Assembly (NCBI GenBank): GCA_015709575.1
Contig: CP054190.1
Location: 682,001-746,000, forward strand
From: Planctomycetia bacterium
GTDB lineage: Bacteria; Planctomycetota; Phycisphaerae; UBA1845; Fen-1342
Direction: 5' to 3'
DNA: 64,000 nt
The notes under the pieces are model-generated. The model was not told the origin of the DNA, ran no database searches, and saw only the letters and a program-made list of their open reading frames with translations. Below are positions 51,501 to 60,131 of this stretch, in pieces. A program made the translations under genes and the position numbers. Position 1 is the stretch's first letter, and each line of letters starts with the position of its first letter.

Positions 51501-53402
51501 CTGGCCGCGCTGGGCGCGCCGGCCACCGGTCCGCTGACGCTGATCGCGCGGATTGACGCCACGGCGGAAATCCCGGAGAGCGACGAGGCCAACAACGAGG
51601 CGCGGGTTGATGACTTCATCTACCCGGTGGACCTGCGGGCGATTTCACTGACGTTTACGAGCGCGACGAACTTCGACCAGGAGCAGGCCGACGCGGGACG
51701 CGAGTCCGCCTTCGGTGTCAAGGTCGCATTTGAGGTGACGCAGAACACGCTGAATTCGCCCTTCCAGGTGCGCACCTTTGCGGTGACCCGTGGGCAGGGC
51801 GAGACGAACGATACGTTCGTCGAACTGACGATGGTGAGCACGCAGGTCAACGGCGCTCCGCTGGGCGGAGCGTTGCCGGTCGGTGCGCACACGCTGACGG
51901 CGGTAGTGCTCGGGCCGTCGGTGGCGCAGGTCGCTTCGGACACCTTCATCGTGCTGGTGCGGTTCGACGCCGCGCCGGACGCGGACGGCAAGTTCAGCAA
52001 CGGCGCCATTCGCGAAATCGACGAGCGCAACAACGAGGTCAGCCGACAGTCGGTCGGCACGAACCTGGCGGTGGATTCCGACGGCGACGGACTGACCGAC
52101 GCCGAGGAGGTCCGCGGCTTCTTCGTGTCGCGTTACACGGTGTCGCAGTTCGAGGAGCCGCTGACGCCGGAGGAGCGGCTCAAGAGCTTCGCCTGTGAAC
52201 TGGACGGGCGGCTCGGCAACGGCCTGTTCCGCTGGCGCTGCCTGGTCCGCACCGATCCGCTCAACCCGGATACCGACGGCGACGGCATCAGCGATCTCGA
52301 TGAGATCGTGACCTTCGCCATCGCGGCCGACGCCTCCGGGCGGGTCGAGGGCGCTGGGCAGTCCGGCACCGAGCCGCTGGTTGGCGGCGAGGGTTTTGCC
52401 CGCTTCCGCGCCCTGCGCATCTTCAGCGGCAAGCCCTTTGCGGGCATCCGCACGGATCCGACCCGCGCGGACACCGATGGTGACGGGTTGCCGGACTCGA
52501 TTGACCCGGCGCCGCAGATCCGCCCGTCCCTGTTCAACGTGGCGCTGGCCGGGGCCGATGGTGACGTCGAGTTGCAGGCACGGTTGCTCAATTTTGACCA
52601 GGACGGCGACGGGTTCCTGGAAGCACCGGATGCGAATGGCGACGGCGTGCCTGACTTCACTCGCTTCAACGAGCTGACGATCGAGGGCCTGTTCGGGATC
52701 GATTTCAGCAATGACGGGACGCTGCGCGACGGGTTCGACCTGGGTGGCGTTGTGGCGGACAGCATCGAGAAGGATTACCTGGCGGATTTCGGCGTCACGG
52801 CCGACCAGGTGGCCACCTCGGATGATCCGGCCAAGCGCACCTTCGCGGGCCTGAGCGGCGTGGATCGTCGCACGCTGGCACCGCGGTTCGGCTCGTTCCG
52901 TGTCGGATCGTTCCAGTCGGGCAGCGGCAACGCGGCGCGCTACGCCCAGGTGGCGCGCGTCGCAGTCGTCTTCGGCCAGACGCCGGAGGCTACAGCACAG
53001 GGCATCGCCAGTGTCCCGCTGATGCGCCGCCCGACCGGTGACGCGGCGGAGCGCATCATCAATCGCCGCGGCAACGGCCGCATCGACCAGGTCGATGAGG
53101 CCCAGAGCTTCGAGAGCGTCATCACGCTGGGTACCTTCCCGGTGGACAACTGCCCCGGTGACCTGACGGACGCGGCCAGCAACACGTCGGTGCGGTTCAA
53201 CCCGGAGCAGTCCGACATCGACAATGACGGCATCGGCGACACCTGCGATCCGGATGCGGACAACGACGGCGTGTCGGACGGCTTCGAGCGGCTCGTGACC
53301 TGCGGCGCCCCGTGCGGCGCAGGCGTGATCGCGGCCATGCCGCTGGTCCTGGCGGGTCTGCTCTCGGGCAAGTGGTGGCACCGCCGCCGCCCGCGACGGT
53401 AA
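48519..53402 (+). CDS. giant secreted repeat protein (CARDB-like repeats, calcium loops) with Cys/TM/Arg tail
   Basis: 1627 aa. ATG 48519 follows GGGGAG by about 8 nt. A signal peptide (LVAMCFVVAAAAPALA) is followed by a Cys-rich GACCLPDGTCTQG segment. At least five Ig/CARDB-like repeats of 112-123 aa follow, each with a PxRINSFxL-like strand and an xRVxNGDxL motif. Further beta-sandwich repeats follow, then calcium-type loops (DSDGDGLTDAEE, DTDGDGISDLDE, DNDGIGDTCDPDADNDGVSDG). The end is TCGAPCGAG, a hydrophobic segment and HRRRPRR, like the tail of the M6 protease at the other end of the window. A structural or adhesive surface role is inferred. Confidence 0.75.
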   Translation: MCPLRSCPIGGLVAMCFVVAAAAPALARDVALSAFELVPPRVTVTIANPCVSSPGGGTGACCLPDGTCTQGVTSDFCTTNLGGIYQGPATTCAGVTCTGCGNFSIQIFRDLNGNDTIDLGTDELLKELLPAIPGDPRDFVAPTAVGATIVDLTGFSSALSTLPPNNRLRNGDRLLARAVITDDDNTNNEAGNAAIVVVTVTFDAVAPLTLSPDGAAPVIRYAIAAPAAVPPINVGWTVRGAPGPTQVLSDLSQLTPGPHVVTLADAGPPESLRTFLDNLGDGGRIANGDTIAAGLATNLPPAFTPVGSNVAAAVSVDITALIPGATPRLQYRVFSPGRVNSFTLDLFRNGGLVTTPPERIPLAPGATNFDPGAARDVLLNAAAFQAPLSGLPDGSRVSNGDTLRVQIPGGLGYAPEPSPETPVTVTVNATAFAFDSVSDDGASRNVRISYEIDAPAIINSFGVELRRGGVLLGTLSGLNDGAGDFEPGPHANRPLSSPEFAAALNALANGDRVRNGELLTGRLTVPPGTLGTQEASGAAAVTINVTNFDFSNTDGSGAVFSYNVSAPARINSFALNLVRDANGNAAADGADATLGALSFNGGNAADESLLTLGAHLNVSIENLRGVLDALTPGNRVADGQRLFAVPSTADAAVQSVGGKVAAVQIRLLPLTVDPTGVSVAMPYEILAPGRIENFVARVGSDTDPLNPGLDDLPGTADDSQVLAAETLAAAAVLPGSNVVNLAFAKSLMDPIRTENYVATLDLDKNQVSAVPESAVGINADVDDNIQLFTITPRVSLISLTLGTAPNGDRLALVNYRVTQSLAKSFGLEFRLIRDGGVRAVYTRLVTDPAVRDAGEFQFSDNLTSSLSAAAVDLRDGDTLCVRLFKTDPANPDQFVAPTELCALVRVDLRAVSFAVTSLVEAGAGAVDPSEAKRNERAVGRVTYAVDGPASVAPFNIEIVLLDGGAEKRVALQRVNSPLVLAPGTHSLEIKFGAALAALGAPATGPLTLIARIDATAEIPESDEANNEARVDDFIYPVDLRAISLTFTSATNFDQEQADAGRESAFGVKVAFEVTQNTLNSPFQVRTFAVTRGQGETNDTFVELTMVSTQVNGAPLGGALPVGAHTLTAVVLGPSVAQVASDTFIVLVRFDAAPDADGKFSNGAIREIDERNNEVSRQSVGTNLAVDSDGDGLTDAEEVRGFFVSRYTVSQFEEPLTPEERLKSFACELDGRLGNGLFRWRCLVRTDPLNPDTDGDGISDLDEIVTFAIAADASGRVEGAGQSGTEPLVGGEGFARFRALRIFSGKPFAGIRTDPTRADTDGDGLPDSIDPAPQIRPSLFNVALAGADGDVELQARLLNFDQDGDGFLEAPDANGDGVPDFTRFNELTIEGLFGIDFSNDGTLRDGFDLGGVVADSIEKDYLADFGVTADQVATSDDPAKRTFAGLSGVDRRTLAPRFGSFRVGSFQSGSGNAARYAQVARVAVVFGQTPEATAQGIASVPLMRRPTGDAAERIINRRGNGRIDQVDEAQSFESVITLGTFPVDNCPGDLTDAASNTSVRFNPEQSDIDNDGIGDTCDPDADNDGVSDGFERLVTCGAPCGAGVIAAMPLVLAGLLSGKWWHRRRPRR

Positions 53403-53626
53403 GCCGGTGAAAAATCCGGGCGGGTGCGCAGCGGCCGGCTGAACGGCGACCCGCGAATCGGCCGTCGGCTTTTGTGGATTGCAAGACGGGCGTCGGCGAC
53501 CGGGTTCCGGGCGCCGGCGCCCGCCGCTTTTCACGCGCCCGGCCTCCCGCATAGACTGTTATACGACGGTGGAGCGGGGAGGCCTGCTCCTCGTCACCGC
53601 CTGCCGCCTGCCTCCAGGGAGCCGTC

Positions 53627-54238
53627 ATGCTTCGCCGATCATTCAGCACCGGGCTGTGCATCCTTCTCGCCGCAGGCCTGAGCCTCGGCGGCTGCCCGGA
53701 GGAATTTCGGATCGACATCGACGTGGACGATGATGATGACGGCGGGTTCGTGCTGAACCTGGCCGGGCTGGCCGCCGCGATCGGGCTGATCCAGATTGAG
53801 GATCCGCGCGAGGTGGTGCTGCCGCCGGCGATCGTGAACCAGGGCGACACGATCATCATCAATAACAACGTCACGGTGATCGTCAACGCGCAGCAGGACA
53901 TCATCGTTGAGGATGTGCCGGATCGGCTGATCGTCGGATTCGAAAACCTGACCGAGTTTGACGTATACCTGAAGTACTTTGCCGACGGCGAACTGCAGGG
54001 CATCTTCATCTTCAGCGGCGAGACGCTGCTGCTGGAGTATCCGTGCCTTGACGAGATCGAGTTGCTGAGCGAGGACGACATTGACCCGTTCACCGGCGAA
54101 TTCGTCCAGGGGTTCGACCTGTTCAGCGTGTATGAGCGCACCATCGACTTCGACTGCGGCGAGGCCTTCATCATCACGATTGACGAGCTGGACATCATCG
54201 CCGCGACGCAGTCGATCGAGTTGCTGATCCGCCCGTAG
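53627..54238 (+). CDS. acidic lipoprotein of unknown function
   Basis: 203 aa. ATG 53627 has AGGGAG about 5 nt upstream. The lipobox LSLGGC (Cys23) predicts lipidation. Just after it comes a run of acidic residues (IDIDVDDDDDGG), then Ile/Val/Asn-rich beta-strands (TIIINNNVTVIVN) and two late Cys residues. No family is recognised. It stands between two unrelated plus-strand genes; a TATACG element at 53561-53566 may be its -10. Confidence 0.65.
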   Translation: MLRRSFSTGLCILLAAGLSLGGCPEEFRIDIDVDDDDDGGFVLNLAGLAAAIGLIQIEDPREVVLPPAIVNQGDTIIINNNVTVIVNAQQDIIVEDVPDRLIVGFENLTEFDVYLKYFADGELQGIFIFSGETLLLEYPCLDEIELLSEDDIDPFTGEFVQGFDLFSVYERTIDFDCGEAFIITIDELDIIAATQSIELLIRP

Positions 54239-54282
54239 TCGCTCCCGGCCACACCCGGGGTTGGCGTTTCGGGAACCCGCCC

Positions 54283-55389
54283 ATGAACCCGCCCGCCGAA
54301 GGCGTTGTTCGCGGTCGCTGCGGCTGCGGTCGCCGCCTGCGCATCCGCAATGCTCACGCCGGCGCGCACATCACCTGTCCCGGCTGCGGGCGATCGGTCG
54401 CGCTGAGCGCATCCGACGTGGCTGCGGGCGCGTTGCCGGACGAAGTGCTGTTCGTGGCGCCCGACGATGACCACGGGGTTCCGCCGCCGGAGGCGGGGCT
54501 GGTCGTCCACGACGCGCCGATCCGCCCGGCGCGCGCGGGATCGCGGCTCGGCCTGGCGCAGGTTGTCAACTTTGCGCACGAGGAGACGGCGCTCAGCTCG
54601 GCGCTGGGTGGATACTCCACCACCCCGCGATCGGCGGCGCTGGGGTATGGAGCGGCCGGCGCGGGTCAGCGCGTGGTGCGCGATTTCTGGACGGACCTGC
54701 TGGCCAGCTTCTACTTCGCGGGCGTGTGGAACAACGCGCTCAACCTGGTGCTCACCGCCGGCATGGTCGCGGTGCTGACGTCGCTGGCGGCGGCGGTTCC
54801 GCTGGCCGGGCTGCTGGTGCAGTTCTTCGTGCTGTTATACACGGTGCAGTTCAACTTCTCGGTGTTCGATTGCACGGTGCGCGGCGAGGACGAAGTGCCG
54901 TGGTTTCTCTCCGATTTCAATGTCTTTGAAGACATCGTCGCCCCGCTCGTTCGTATGGTGGTGGTGACGTTCTTCTGCGCGCTACCGGGAATCGTGTTTT
55001 TGTGGTTCGTGCGAAACCCGTCGGATGCGCAATGGGCGATCTACTACAGCCTGATCGCGGCAGGGTTTCTGCTGTGGCCGATCGCCATGATGGCCGTCAT
55101 GCTCGAAGAGACGATTCTCTGCCTGCGGCCGGACGTTCTGATCCATGCGGTGGTCCGCATCGGGCCGAAGTACCTGGTCACCTGTCTGATGCTGTACGTG
55201 GTCGTGGCCGGCTGGGCGACGTTTCTGGGTCTGAACGTTCGTACCGGTTCGGTGACGGGCGACATGATCGTGGCGGTGGTGCGGCTGCTGATTGCGCCGC
55301 TCGTCAGCCTGTACTTCAGCTATGCGCTGTTCCGCACGGTCGGTCTGCTTTATCGGCACTTCCACGCCCGCCTTCCCTGGCGCACCTGA
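54283..55389 (+). CDS. zinc-ribbon polytopic membrane protein
   Basis: 368 aa. The N-terminal 40 residues hold a zinc ribbon, RCGCGRRLRIRNAHAG then TCPGCGRSV (CxC and CxxC pairs). A linker of about 90 residues leads to five or six membrane segments between about 140 and 360 (LVLTAGMVAVLTSLAAAVPLAG, VVVTFFCALPGIVFLWFV, LIAAGFLLWPIAMMAVM, TCLMLYVVVAGWATF, LLIAPLVSLYFSYAL). This resembles DUF4013-like membrane proteins and is a common planctomycete layout. Function is unknown. Confidence 0.65.
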   Translation: MNPPAEGVVRGRCGCGRRLRIRNAHAGAHITCPGCGRSVALSASDVAAGALPDEVLFVAPDDDHGVPPPEAGLVVHDAPIRPARAGSRLGLAQVVNFAHEETALSSALGGYSTTPRSAALGYGAAGAGQRVVRDFWTDLLASFYFAGVWNNALNLVLTAGMVAVLTSLAAAVPLAGLLVQFFVLLYTVQFNFSVFDCTVRGEDEVPWFLSDFNVFEDIVAPLVRMVVVTFFCALPGIVFLWFVRNPSDAQWAIYYSLIAAGFLLWPIAMMAVMLEETILCLRPDVLIHAVVRIGPKYLVTCLMLYVVVAGWATFLGLNVRTGSVTGDMIVAVVRLLIAPLVSLYFSYALFRTVGLLYRHFHARLPWRT

Positions 55390-55584
55390 TCGCGCGCCGC
55401 GCGCTTCCGAGTAGCGGCCGGATTCCCGGTAGATCAAACCCACCATTTAGCGGCGGCTTTCGCGGTAGGCGGGCAGAAGCCGCGCCCGCACAATCGACAT
55501 GCAGACTCCGGCCGTCCACGTCGATGAATGCTGCGAGTCCACCGATCGCCGCCGGCAGGCGGGCGGCGGGCTGCGGGAGTCGTG

Positions 55585-57270
55585 ATGTTTCGACAGGAAG
55601 GCGGTCCGACGGCCACACCGGATTCCGCGTCGATCCTCGTGATCGGCGCTCCGCTGCCCTTGCGCCTGGAGCTGTCGGCCGCGCTGGATCAGTTTGCCGA
55701 GCTGACCTGGGTCGATGCGGATGAGCTAGGTGAGGGCGCCGGCAACCTGCTGAGGCCCTTCGACCTGACGATTCTCGGATCCGACGAACTGGCGGAGGCG
55801 GCCGAAGCGCAGCTCGTGCTGCTGCAATCCCTGTGGGCCGAGCGCGAGATGGTGGTGCCCACGATCGCCATATGCGGCACCCCGCAGATCGCGGAGCGCT
55901 GGCTGGCGGCCGGGGTCGACGAGGTGGCGCTGCTGCCGCTGCGCCCGGTGGAGCTGCGGACGCGCATCCGGGCGCTGCAGCGGCTGGGCGTGGCGAACTC
56001 CGAACTGAACAACAGCCGCCGATTGCGGGCCGAGCAGACCCAGACGCTGCTGGCGCTGCTGGAGATCTCGACGGCGGGGGCGGTCGAGGAATCGACCGAC
56101 GAGGTGATCGAGCGAATCACCTGCGCGGCCGCTCAGCTTGCCTTCGCGCAGCGCGCGGCATTGCTGCTACCCGCCGCCGGGGGGCGCGAGTTCATCGTGG
56201 CCGAAGCCGTCGGCGCCGATGCCGACGTGCGACGGCGCTGCCTGCCGCGGGATCGCGGCGTGGCGGCGGAGGCGATCGCCACGGGTCGCGCGGTGCGCGT
56301 GCGAAGCATCGGCGGGCGCAGCGCGGAGGCGTATTGCCTGCCGTGGAGCTCTCCCGGCGAGTACGTGGCCGTGCCGATTAGCGCCGGTCGCGCCGCGGAC
56401 GGCGCGGATTTTCGCGGCGTGCTGCTGGTGGGCAGCCCCGGACAGGGGCGCTTCAGCGCGGGCACGGAGCAGGCGCTGGAGCTGGTGGGGAATTTCGCCG
56501 GTACGGCGATTGCCGGCCTGCTTTCGCGCTTCTGGCGCGAAGAGGCGCGCGACGGGCTGGTGCTGGCGCTGGTGGGGCTCACCGAGCGCCGCGACCACGA
56601 CACCGCCCGCCACCTGGACCGCGTCACGGCCATCACGCTGCTGCTGGCGGAGGAGCTGCGTGGCCACGCGCGTTTCCCGCAGATCGACGACAGCTTCGTG
56701 CGCGAGCTGCGCCGCGCCGTGCCGTTGCACGACATTGGTAAGGTCGCCATTCCGGACAGCATCCTGCTCAAGCCGGGGCGGCTGACGGATGCGGAGATGC
56801 AGGTGATGCGGACGCACGCCGCCATCGGTGCGGACGCGATCGCAAGCGTGCGGGCGCGCATGCCCGGCTCGACGTTCGCCCGCATAGCGGAGGAAATCGC
56901 CCGGCATCACCACGAGTGGTACGACGGCAGCGGCTACCCCGATCGATTGGCCGGGCCGGCGATTCCGCTGGCGGCCCGGCTGGTGGCGGTGGCGGACGTC
57001 TATGACGCACTGACCAGCCGCCGCATCTACAAGCCGCCGGTCACGCACGAGGCCGCCTGTGACATCATCCGCCACGGAATCGGCACGCAGTTTGATCCGA
57101 TCATCGGCGAGGCGTTGCTGCGGCGCGAGGCGGATGTTCGCCGCCTGGCCGAAGCGCTATCTGACGAAGCCGCGACGATCGACCCGTCGATCCAGAGCAT
57201 CATGCCGATGGACTGGATCCTGCGCCACACGCCGCGCCCGTTCGAGTTTCTCGACTCGAACGGGGCTTGA
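55585..57270 (+). CDS. HD-GYP cyclic-di-GMP phosphodiesterase with GAF and pseudo-receiver domains
   Basis: 561 aa from ATG 55585 (GGGAG 5 nt upstream). Residues 15-130 look like a receiver fold without the phospho-acceptor Asp (the end LLPLRPVELRTRIRALQRL is receiver-like). A GAF-type domain covers about 150-320. The HD-GYP domain follows, with HDTARH, LHDIGK (His382 and Asp383), HHEWYDGSGYP (from 441) and DVYDALTS. All metal-binding and GYP residues are present, so hydrolysis of cyclic-di-GMP is expected. It is the functional opposite of the GGDEF protein at 31491-32789. Converges on the GH13 gene. Confidence 0.9.
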   Translation: MFRQEGGPTATPDSASILVIGAPLPLRLELSAALDQFAELTWVDADELGEGAGNLLRPFDLTILGSDELAEAAEAQLVLLQSLWAEREMVVPTIAICGTPQIAERWLAAGVDEVALLPLRPVELRTRIRALQRLGVANSELNNSRRLRAEQTQTLLALLEISTAGAVEESTDEVIERITCAAAQLAFAQRAALLLPAAGGREFIVAEAVGADADVRRRCLPRDRGVAAEAIATGRAVRVRSIGGRSAEAYCLPWSSPGEYVAVPISAGRAADGADFRGVLLVGSPGQGRFSAGTEQALELVGNFAGTAIAGLLSRFWREEARDGLVLALVGLTERRDHDTARHLDRVTAITLLLAEELRGHARFPQIDDSFVRELRRAVPLHDIGKVAIPDSILLKPGRLTDAEMQVMRTHAAIGADAIASVRARMPGSTFARIAEEIARHHHEWYDGSGYPDRLAGPAIPLAARLVAVADVYDALTSRRIYKPPVTHEAACDIIRHGIGTQFDPIIGEALLRREADVRRLAEALSDEAATIDPSIQSIMPMDWILRHTPRPFEFLDSNGA

Positions 57271-57312
57271 CGTCCCGCCGCGCGCACGATCGCCTTTCGC
57301 AGAACGGCGGCG

Positions 57313-59808
57313 TTAGGGCAGGGCCTGCAGCACAACCCCGCTGTACGGCGTGATCTCGATGGTCAGCATCCCGCCCGCATCCGCTCGGATCGTCTCTCCG
57401 TCGGCGTGGCGGGCTTCGTCGTCGGCCCCGGTCGGTGTTGAGAACACGACCCGCCAGCGCTGTGCTGCGCCGACGCCGAGCGGAACCAGCGCCGCACGCG
57501 GATTGACCGAGCCGTTGAGCACCACGAGCACCTGTTCATCGTCCGTGCTGCGCAGAAACGCCCACACGTCGGCAAAGTCGTCGGTCAGCAGCGTGCGGAA
57601 CGCGCCGCGCCGCAGCGCCGGCTGCGCGTTGCGCAGCGCGATGGCGCGCTGGTAAAAGGCCCGGTGATCCGCCATCACGAAGTTGTCGTGCGGGTTCTCA
57701 TAAGGCTCTAGATCCTTCCACAACATCGGCTTGCGGCAGGTGGGGTCATCCGCTCCCCACATGCCGACCTCATCTCCGTACCAGATCATCGGCGCGCCGA
57801 CGTAAGTCATTTGCAGCAACAGCAGCAAGCGGACACGCTGATAGCACACGGCGTCGGGCTTGTCGTTCCTGTAGTTCGGCCCGTTGTCTTGAACGCGGTT
57901 TTCCTGGTCGTAGGCGCGGTCCGGATTCAGCGCCATCGAGGCCACGCGGTCGGTGTCGTGGCTGTCGACCAGGTTCTGCATCACCAGCGTTGCCGCCCAC
58001 GGATAGGCCAGTCGCAGCTCGCGCAGGCGGCGATCCAGCTCGCTGGCGGTGATCTTGCGCTCGCGGAAGAGCGCCCAGTCAATCGCGGGACGGGCGAACT
58101 CGTAATTCATAACGGCGTCGAAGTGGCGGCCGTCCAGCCAGTCCTCGGCACGATCCCAGATCTCGCCCACGATGTAGGCGTCCGGGTTGATCGACTTGAC
58201 GTGCGCCCGCCACTTTTCCCAAAAGGGGAGCGGGATTTCGTTGGGCACGTCCAGCCGCCAGCCGTCAATGCCGTCGGAGGGGTCGCCGTCGCCGTCGGGG
58301 TCCATCCAGCGGCGTGTGACGTCGAAGATGTGGCGGACCAGCGATTCGCTGGCCAGGCCGTCGCGGGTCTTTCGGAACGCGGGCAGCCCGCCGAATCCGC
58401 CCCAGCCCTTGTACTCAAACGGCGTCCAGCTCGTGACGTCGAACCAATCCGCGTAGCGTGACCCGCGACCGTTCTTCAGCACGTCCGCGAACGCCGGATG
58501 GGCCGTGCCGACGTGGTTGAACACGCCGTCGAGAATGACGCGAAATCCCTGCGCCTTGGCCTTCTTCAGAAACGCCAGAAAGATCCGGTCGCTGCGGGTC
58601 CAGCGCCAGGTCTGGGCGTCGAGCAGGTCTTCGCGCGCCGCGATCTCGGCGTAGTCGTCCGCAGCGCCGGCGCCGTAGTGCGGGTCGATGTGGAGGTAGT
58701 TGGTGGCGTCGTACTTGTGGTGGGTCTCGGCGATGAAGACCGGGTTCAGGTAGATCGCGTTGACGCCCAGCTCGTGCAGGTAGGGGAGCGACTGCTCCAG
58801 ACCGGCGATGTCGCCGCCGTAAAGCCGCCGGAACACGAATGAATCGTAGAACGTTTCGCCGGTGCGGGCCTCGTAATCGGCCGTGGCGAACCAGTCGCTG
58901 GTCCACGGATGGGCATGGGGCGGATCGTTGCCGCGATCGCCGTTGCGGAAGCGATCCACCATGACCTGGTACCACACCGCGTCTTTGGCCCAGTCGGGCG
59001 TCTGAAACATGCCGCGTGCTTCCGATGGGGATTGATAGGTCCGGGCCGTGCTGCGCTGCGTCGCGCCATCCGTGAGCACGAATGAATACTCGACCGCCCC
59101 GCGCCGCGGAAGCGGCGTGTGGGCTTCCCAGGTCGAGAACAGCGGTCCTTCGTCCGCCAGCGCCATCGCCGTTCGCGCGCCGCCGCGGATCACCAGCTCA
59201 ACACCCTCCACGTCCCGCGCCAGGGTTCGAATGCGCACCAGTGCGTGCCGGTCATCCAGGCGCTGCCAGTACTGGGCACGGGCCGAATCATGCTCCACGC
59301 CAACGGCGTCGATCACGCCGTCGCCGCGCTGTGCGGCGGACTCGCGCAATCCCGCGAGCGCCCCCAGCCTCAGCACCGAGTTGAAGCCTCCGTGATTATC
59401 CGGCTCGCGGTCGTCATTCCGCGGGTCCGCGATCCAGTGCTCGCCGTCCACGACGAACTTGTAGGCGTGCATGCCCGAGCCCAGCACCAGCGTGCCGGTC
59501 CACAGGTCGCCGGTGTCCCGCACCAGCGGCATCGCTTCGCGATCCCAGCGGTTGAAGCTGCCGGCGACAGACACGCTTCTGGCCGACCGCGGCCCGACGA
59601 AGCGGAATGTCGCGTCCCATCCGCCCTCAGCGCGCGGTGCAGCGCGGACCGAGCCGATCATCATCACTGCCCGAGCGGTGGATTCGGGTTCGAGCGGCGG
59701 CGCGGGCGGCCAGCCGCGATCAGCGCTGCCGCAACCGAGGACGATCGTGGTCAGGCTCACCAATGAGATGAGCCATGCGGCGCGCCGAGAAAAGGTGATG
59801 GGGTTCAT
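57313..59808 (-). CDS. GH13 alpha-amylase-family lipoprotein with CBM48-like domain
   Basis: 831 aa. The signal peptide ends in TIVLGC (Cys26), so it is a predicted lipoprotein facing the periplasm or outside. A CBM48/E-set domain (SVSVAGSFNRWD to HAYKFVVDGEHW, about 65-150) precedes a second beta domain and the GH13 barrel: DGVFNH (427-432), GWRLD with nucleophile Asp520, VGEIWD with acid/base Glu549, and DSHDTDR with Asp618. A C-terminal beta domain ends the protein. Cyclomaltodextrinase/neopullulanase-like action on alpha-glucans is likely. ATG 59808 has no Shine-Dalgarno and TTATTAT lies close upstream, so a leaderless message is possible. Confidence 0.88.
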   Translation of the reverse strand: MNPITFSRRAAWLISLVSLTTIVLGCGSADRGWPPAPPLEPESTARAVMMIGSVRAAPRAEGGWDATFRFVGPRSARSVSVAGSFNRWDREAMPLVRDTGDLWTGTLVLGSGMHAYKFVVDGEHWIADPRNDDREPDNHGGFNSVLRLGALAGLRESAAQRGDGVIDAVGVEHDSARAQYWQRLDDRHALVRIRTLARDVEGVELVIRGGARTAMALADEGPLFSTWEAHTPLPRRGAVEYSFVLTDGATQRSTARTYQSPSEARGMFQTPDWAKDAVWYQVMVDRFRNGDRGNDPPHAHPWTSDWFATADYEARTGETFYDSFVFRRLYGGDIAGLEQSLPYLHELGVNAIYLNPVFIAETHHKYDATNYLHIDPHYGAGAADDYAEIAAREDLLDAQTWRWTRSDRIFLAFLKKAKAQGFRVILDGVFNHVGTAHPAFADVLKNGRGSRYADWFDVTSWTPFEYKGWGGFGGLPAFRKTRDGLASESLVRHIFDVTRRWMDPDGDGDPSDGIDGWRLDVPNEIPLPFWEKWRAHVKSINPDAYIVGEIWDRAEDWLDGRHFDAVMNYEFARPAIDWALFRERKITASELDRRLRELRLAYPWAATLVMQNLVDSHDTDRVASMALNPDRAYDQENRVQDNGPNYRNDKPDAVCYQRVRLLLLLQMTYVGAPMIWYGDEVGMWGADDPTCRKPMLWKDLEPYENPHDNFVMADHRAFYQRAIALRNAQPALRRGAFRTLLTDDFADVWAFLRSTDDEQVLVVLNGSVNPRAALVPLGVGAAQRWRVVFSTPTGADDEARHADGETIRADAGGMLTIEITPYSGVVLQALP

Positions 59809-60131
59809 GTTGCGATAATAACGGCCTCAGAATCTCGCGTCCCGCATTCTTTTCGGGGGTTTCAAGTATCAGGACACCCGGCTACGATATCGGTCACGGA
59901 GGAGGGAAGCGCGCTTCGATCCGCGTATGCGCTGCGGTCGGTGCGATTCCTCAGTGAGTGCGAGTTCGGACGTGACGCCCATTGGGCATGGGGCGTCCTT
60001 TGCCTTGGGTGCGCTGCGCGCCATTGGGCGCGACGGGTCACCTGGGCCGGCCGATGTCGCCATCTGGATTAACGAAACCGTCGTGAGGCGATCAACCCCT
60101 CCGCGCCGCGCGCGGGATGGATGGAGGCGCC
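59809..60131. other. divergent intergenic region between the GH13 gene and the GHL-like gene
   Basis: No gene is supported. It must hold promoters for both flanking genes. An imperfect hairpin, GACGCCCAT paired with ATGGGGCGTC (59974-59997), contains the palindrome GCCCATTGGGC, and a related GCCATTGGGC occurs again at about 60022-60031; these could be operator half-sites. GGAGG at 60123-60127 is the ribosome-binding site of the plus-strand gene. Confidence 0.4.

Noticed and set aside
51645..53552. 635-aa minus-strand open frame opposite the giant repeat protein
   Set aside because: Arg/Val-rich shadow frame; the plus strand carries signal peptide, repeats and calcium loops.
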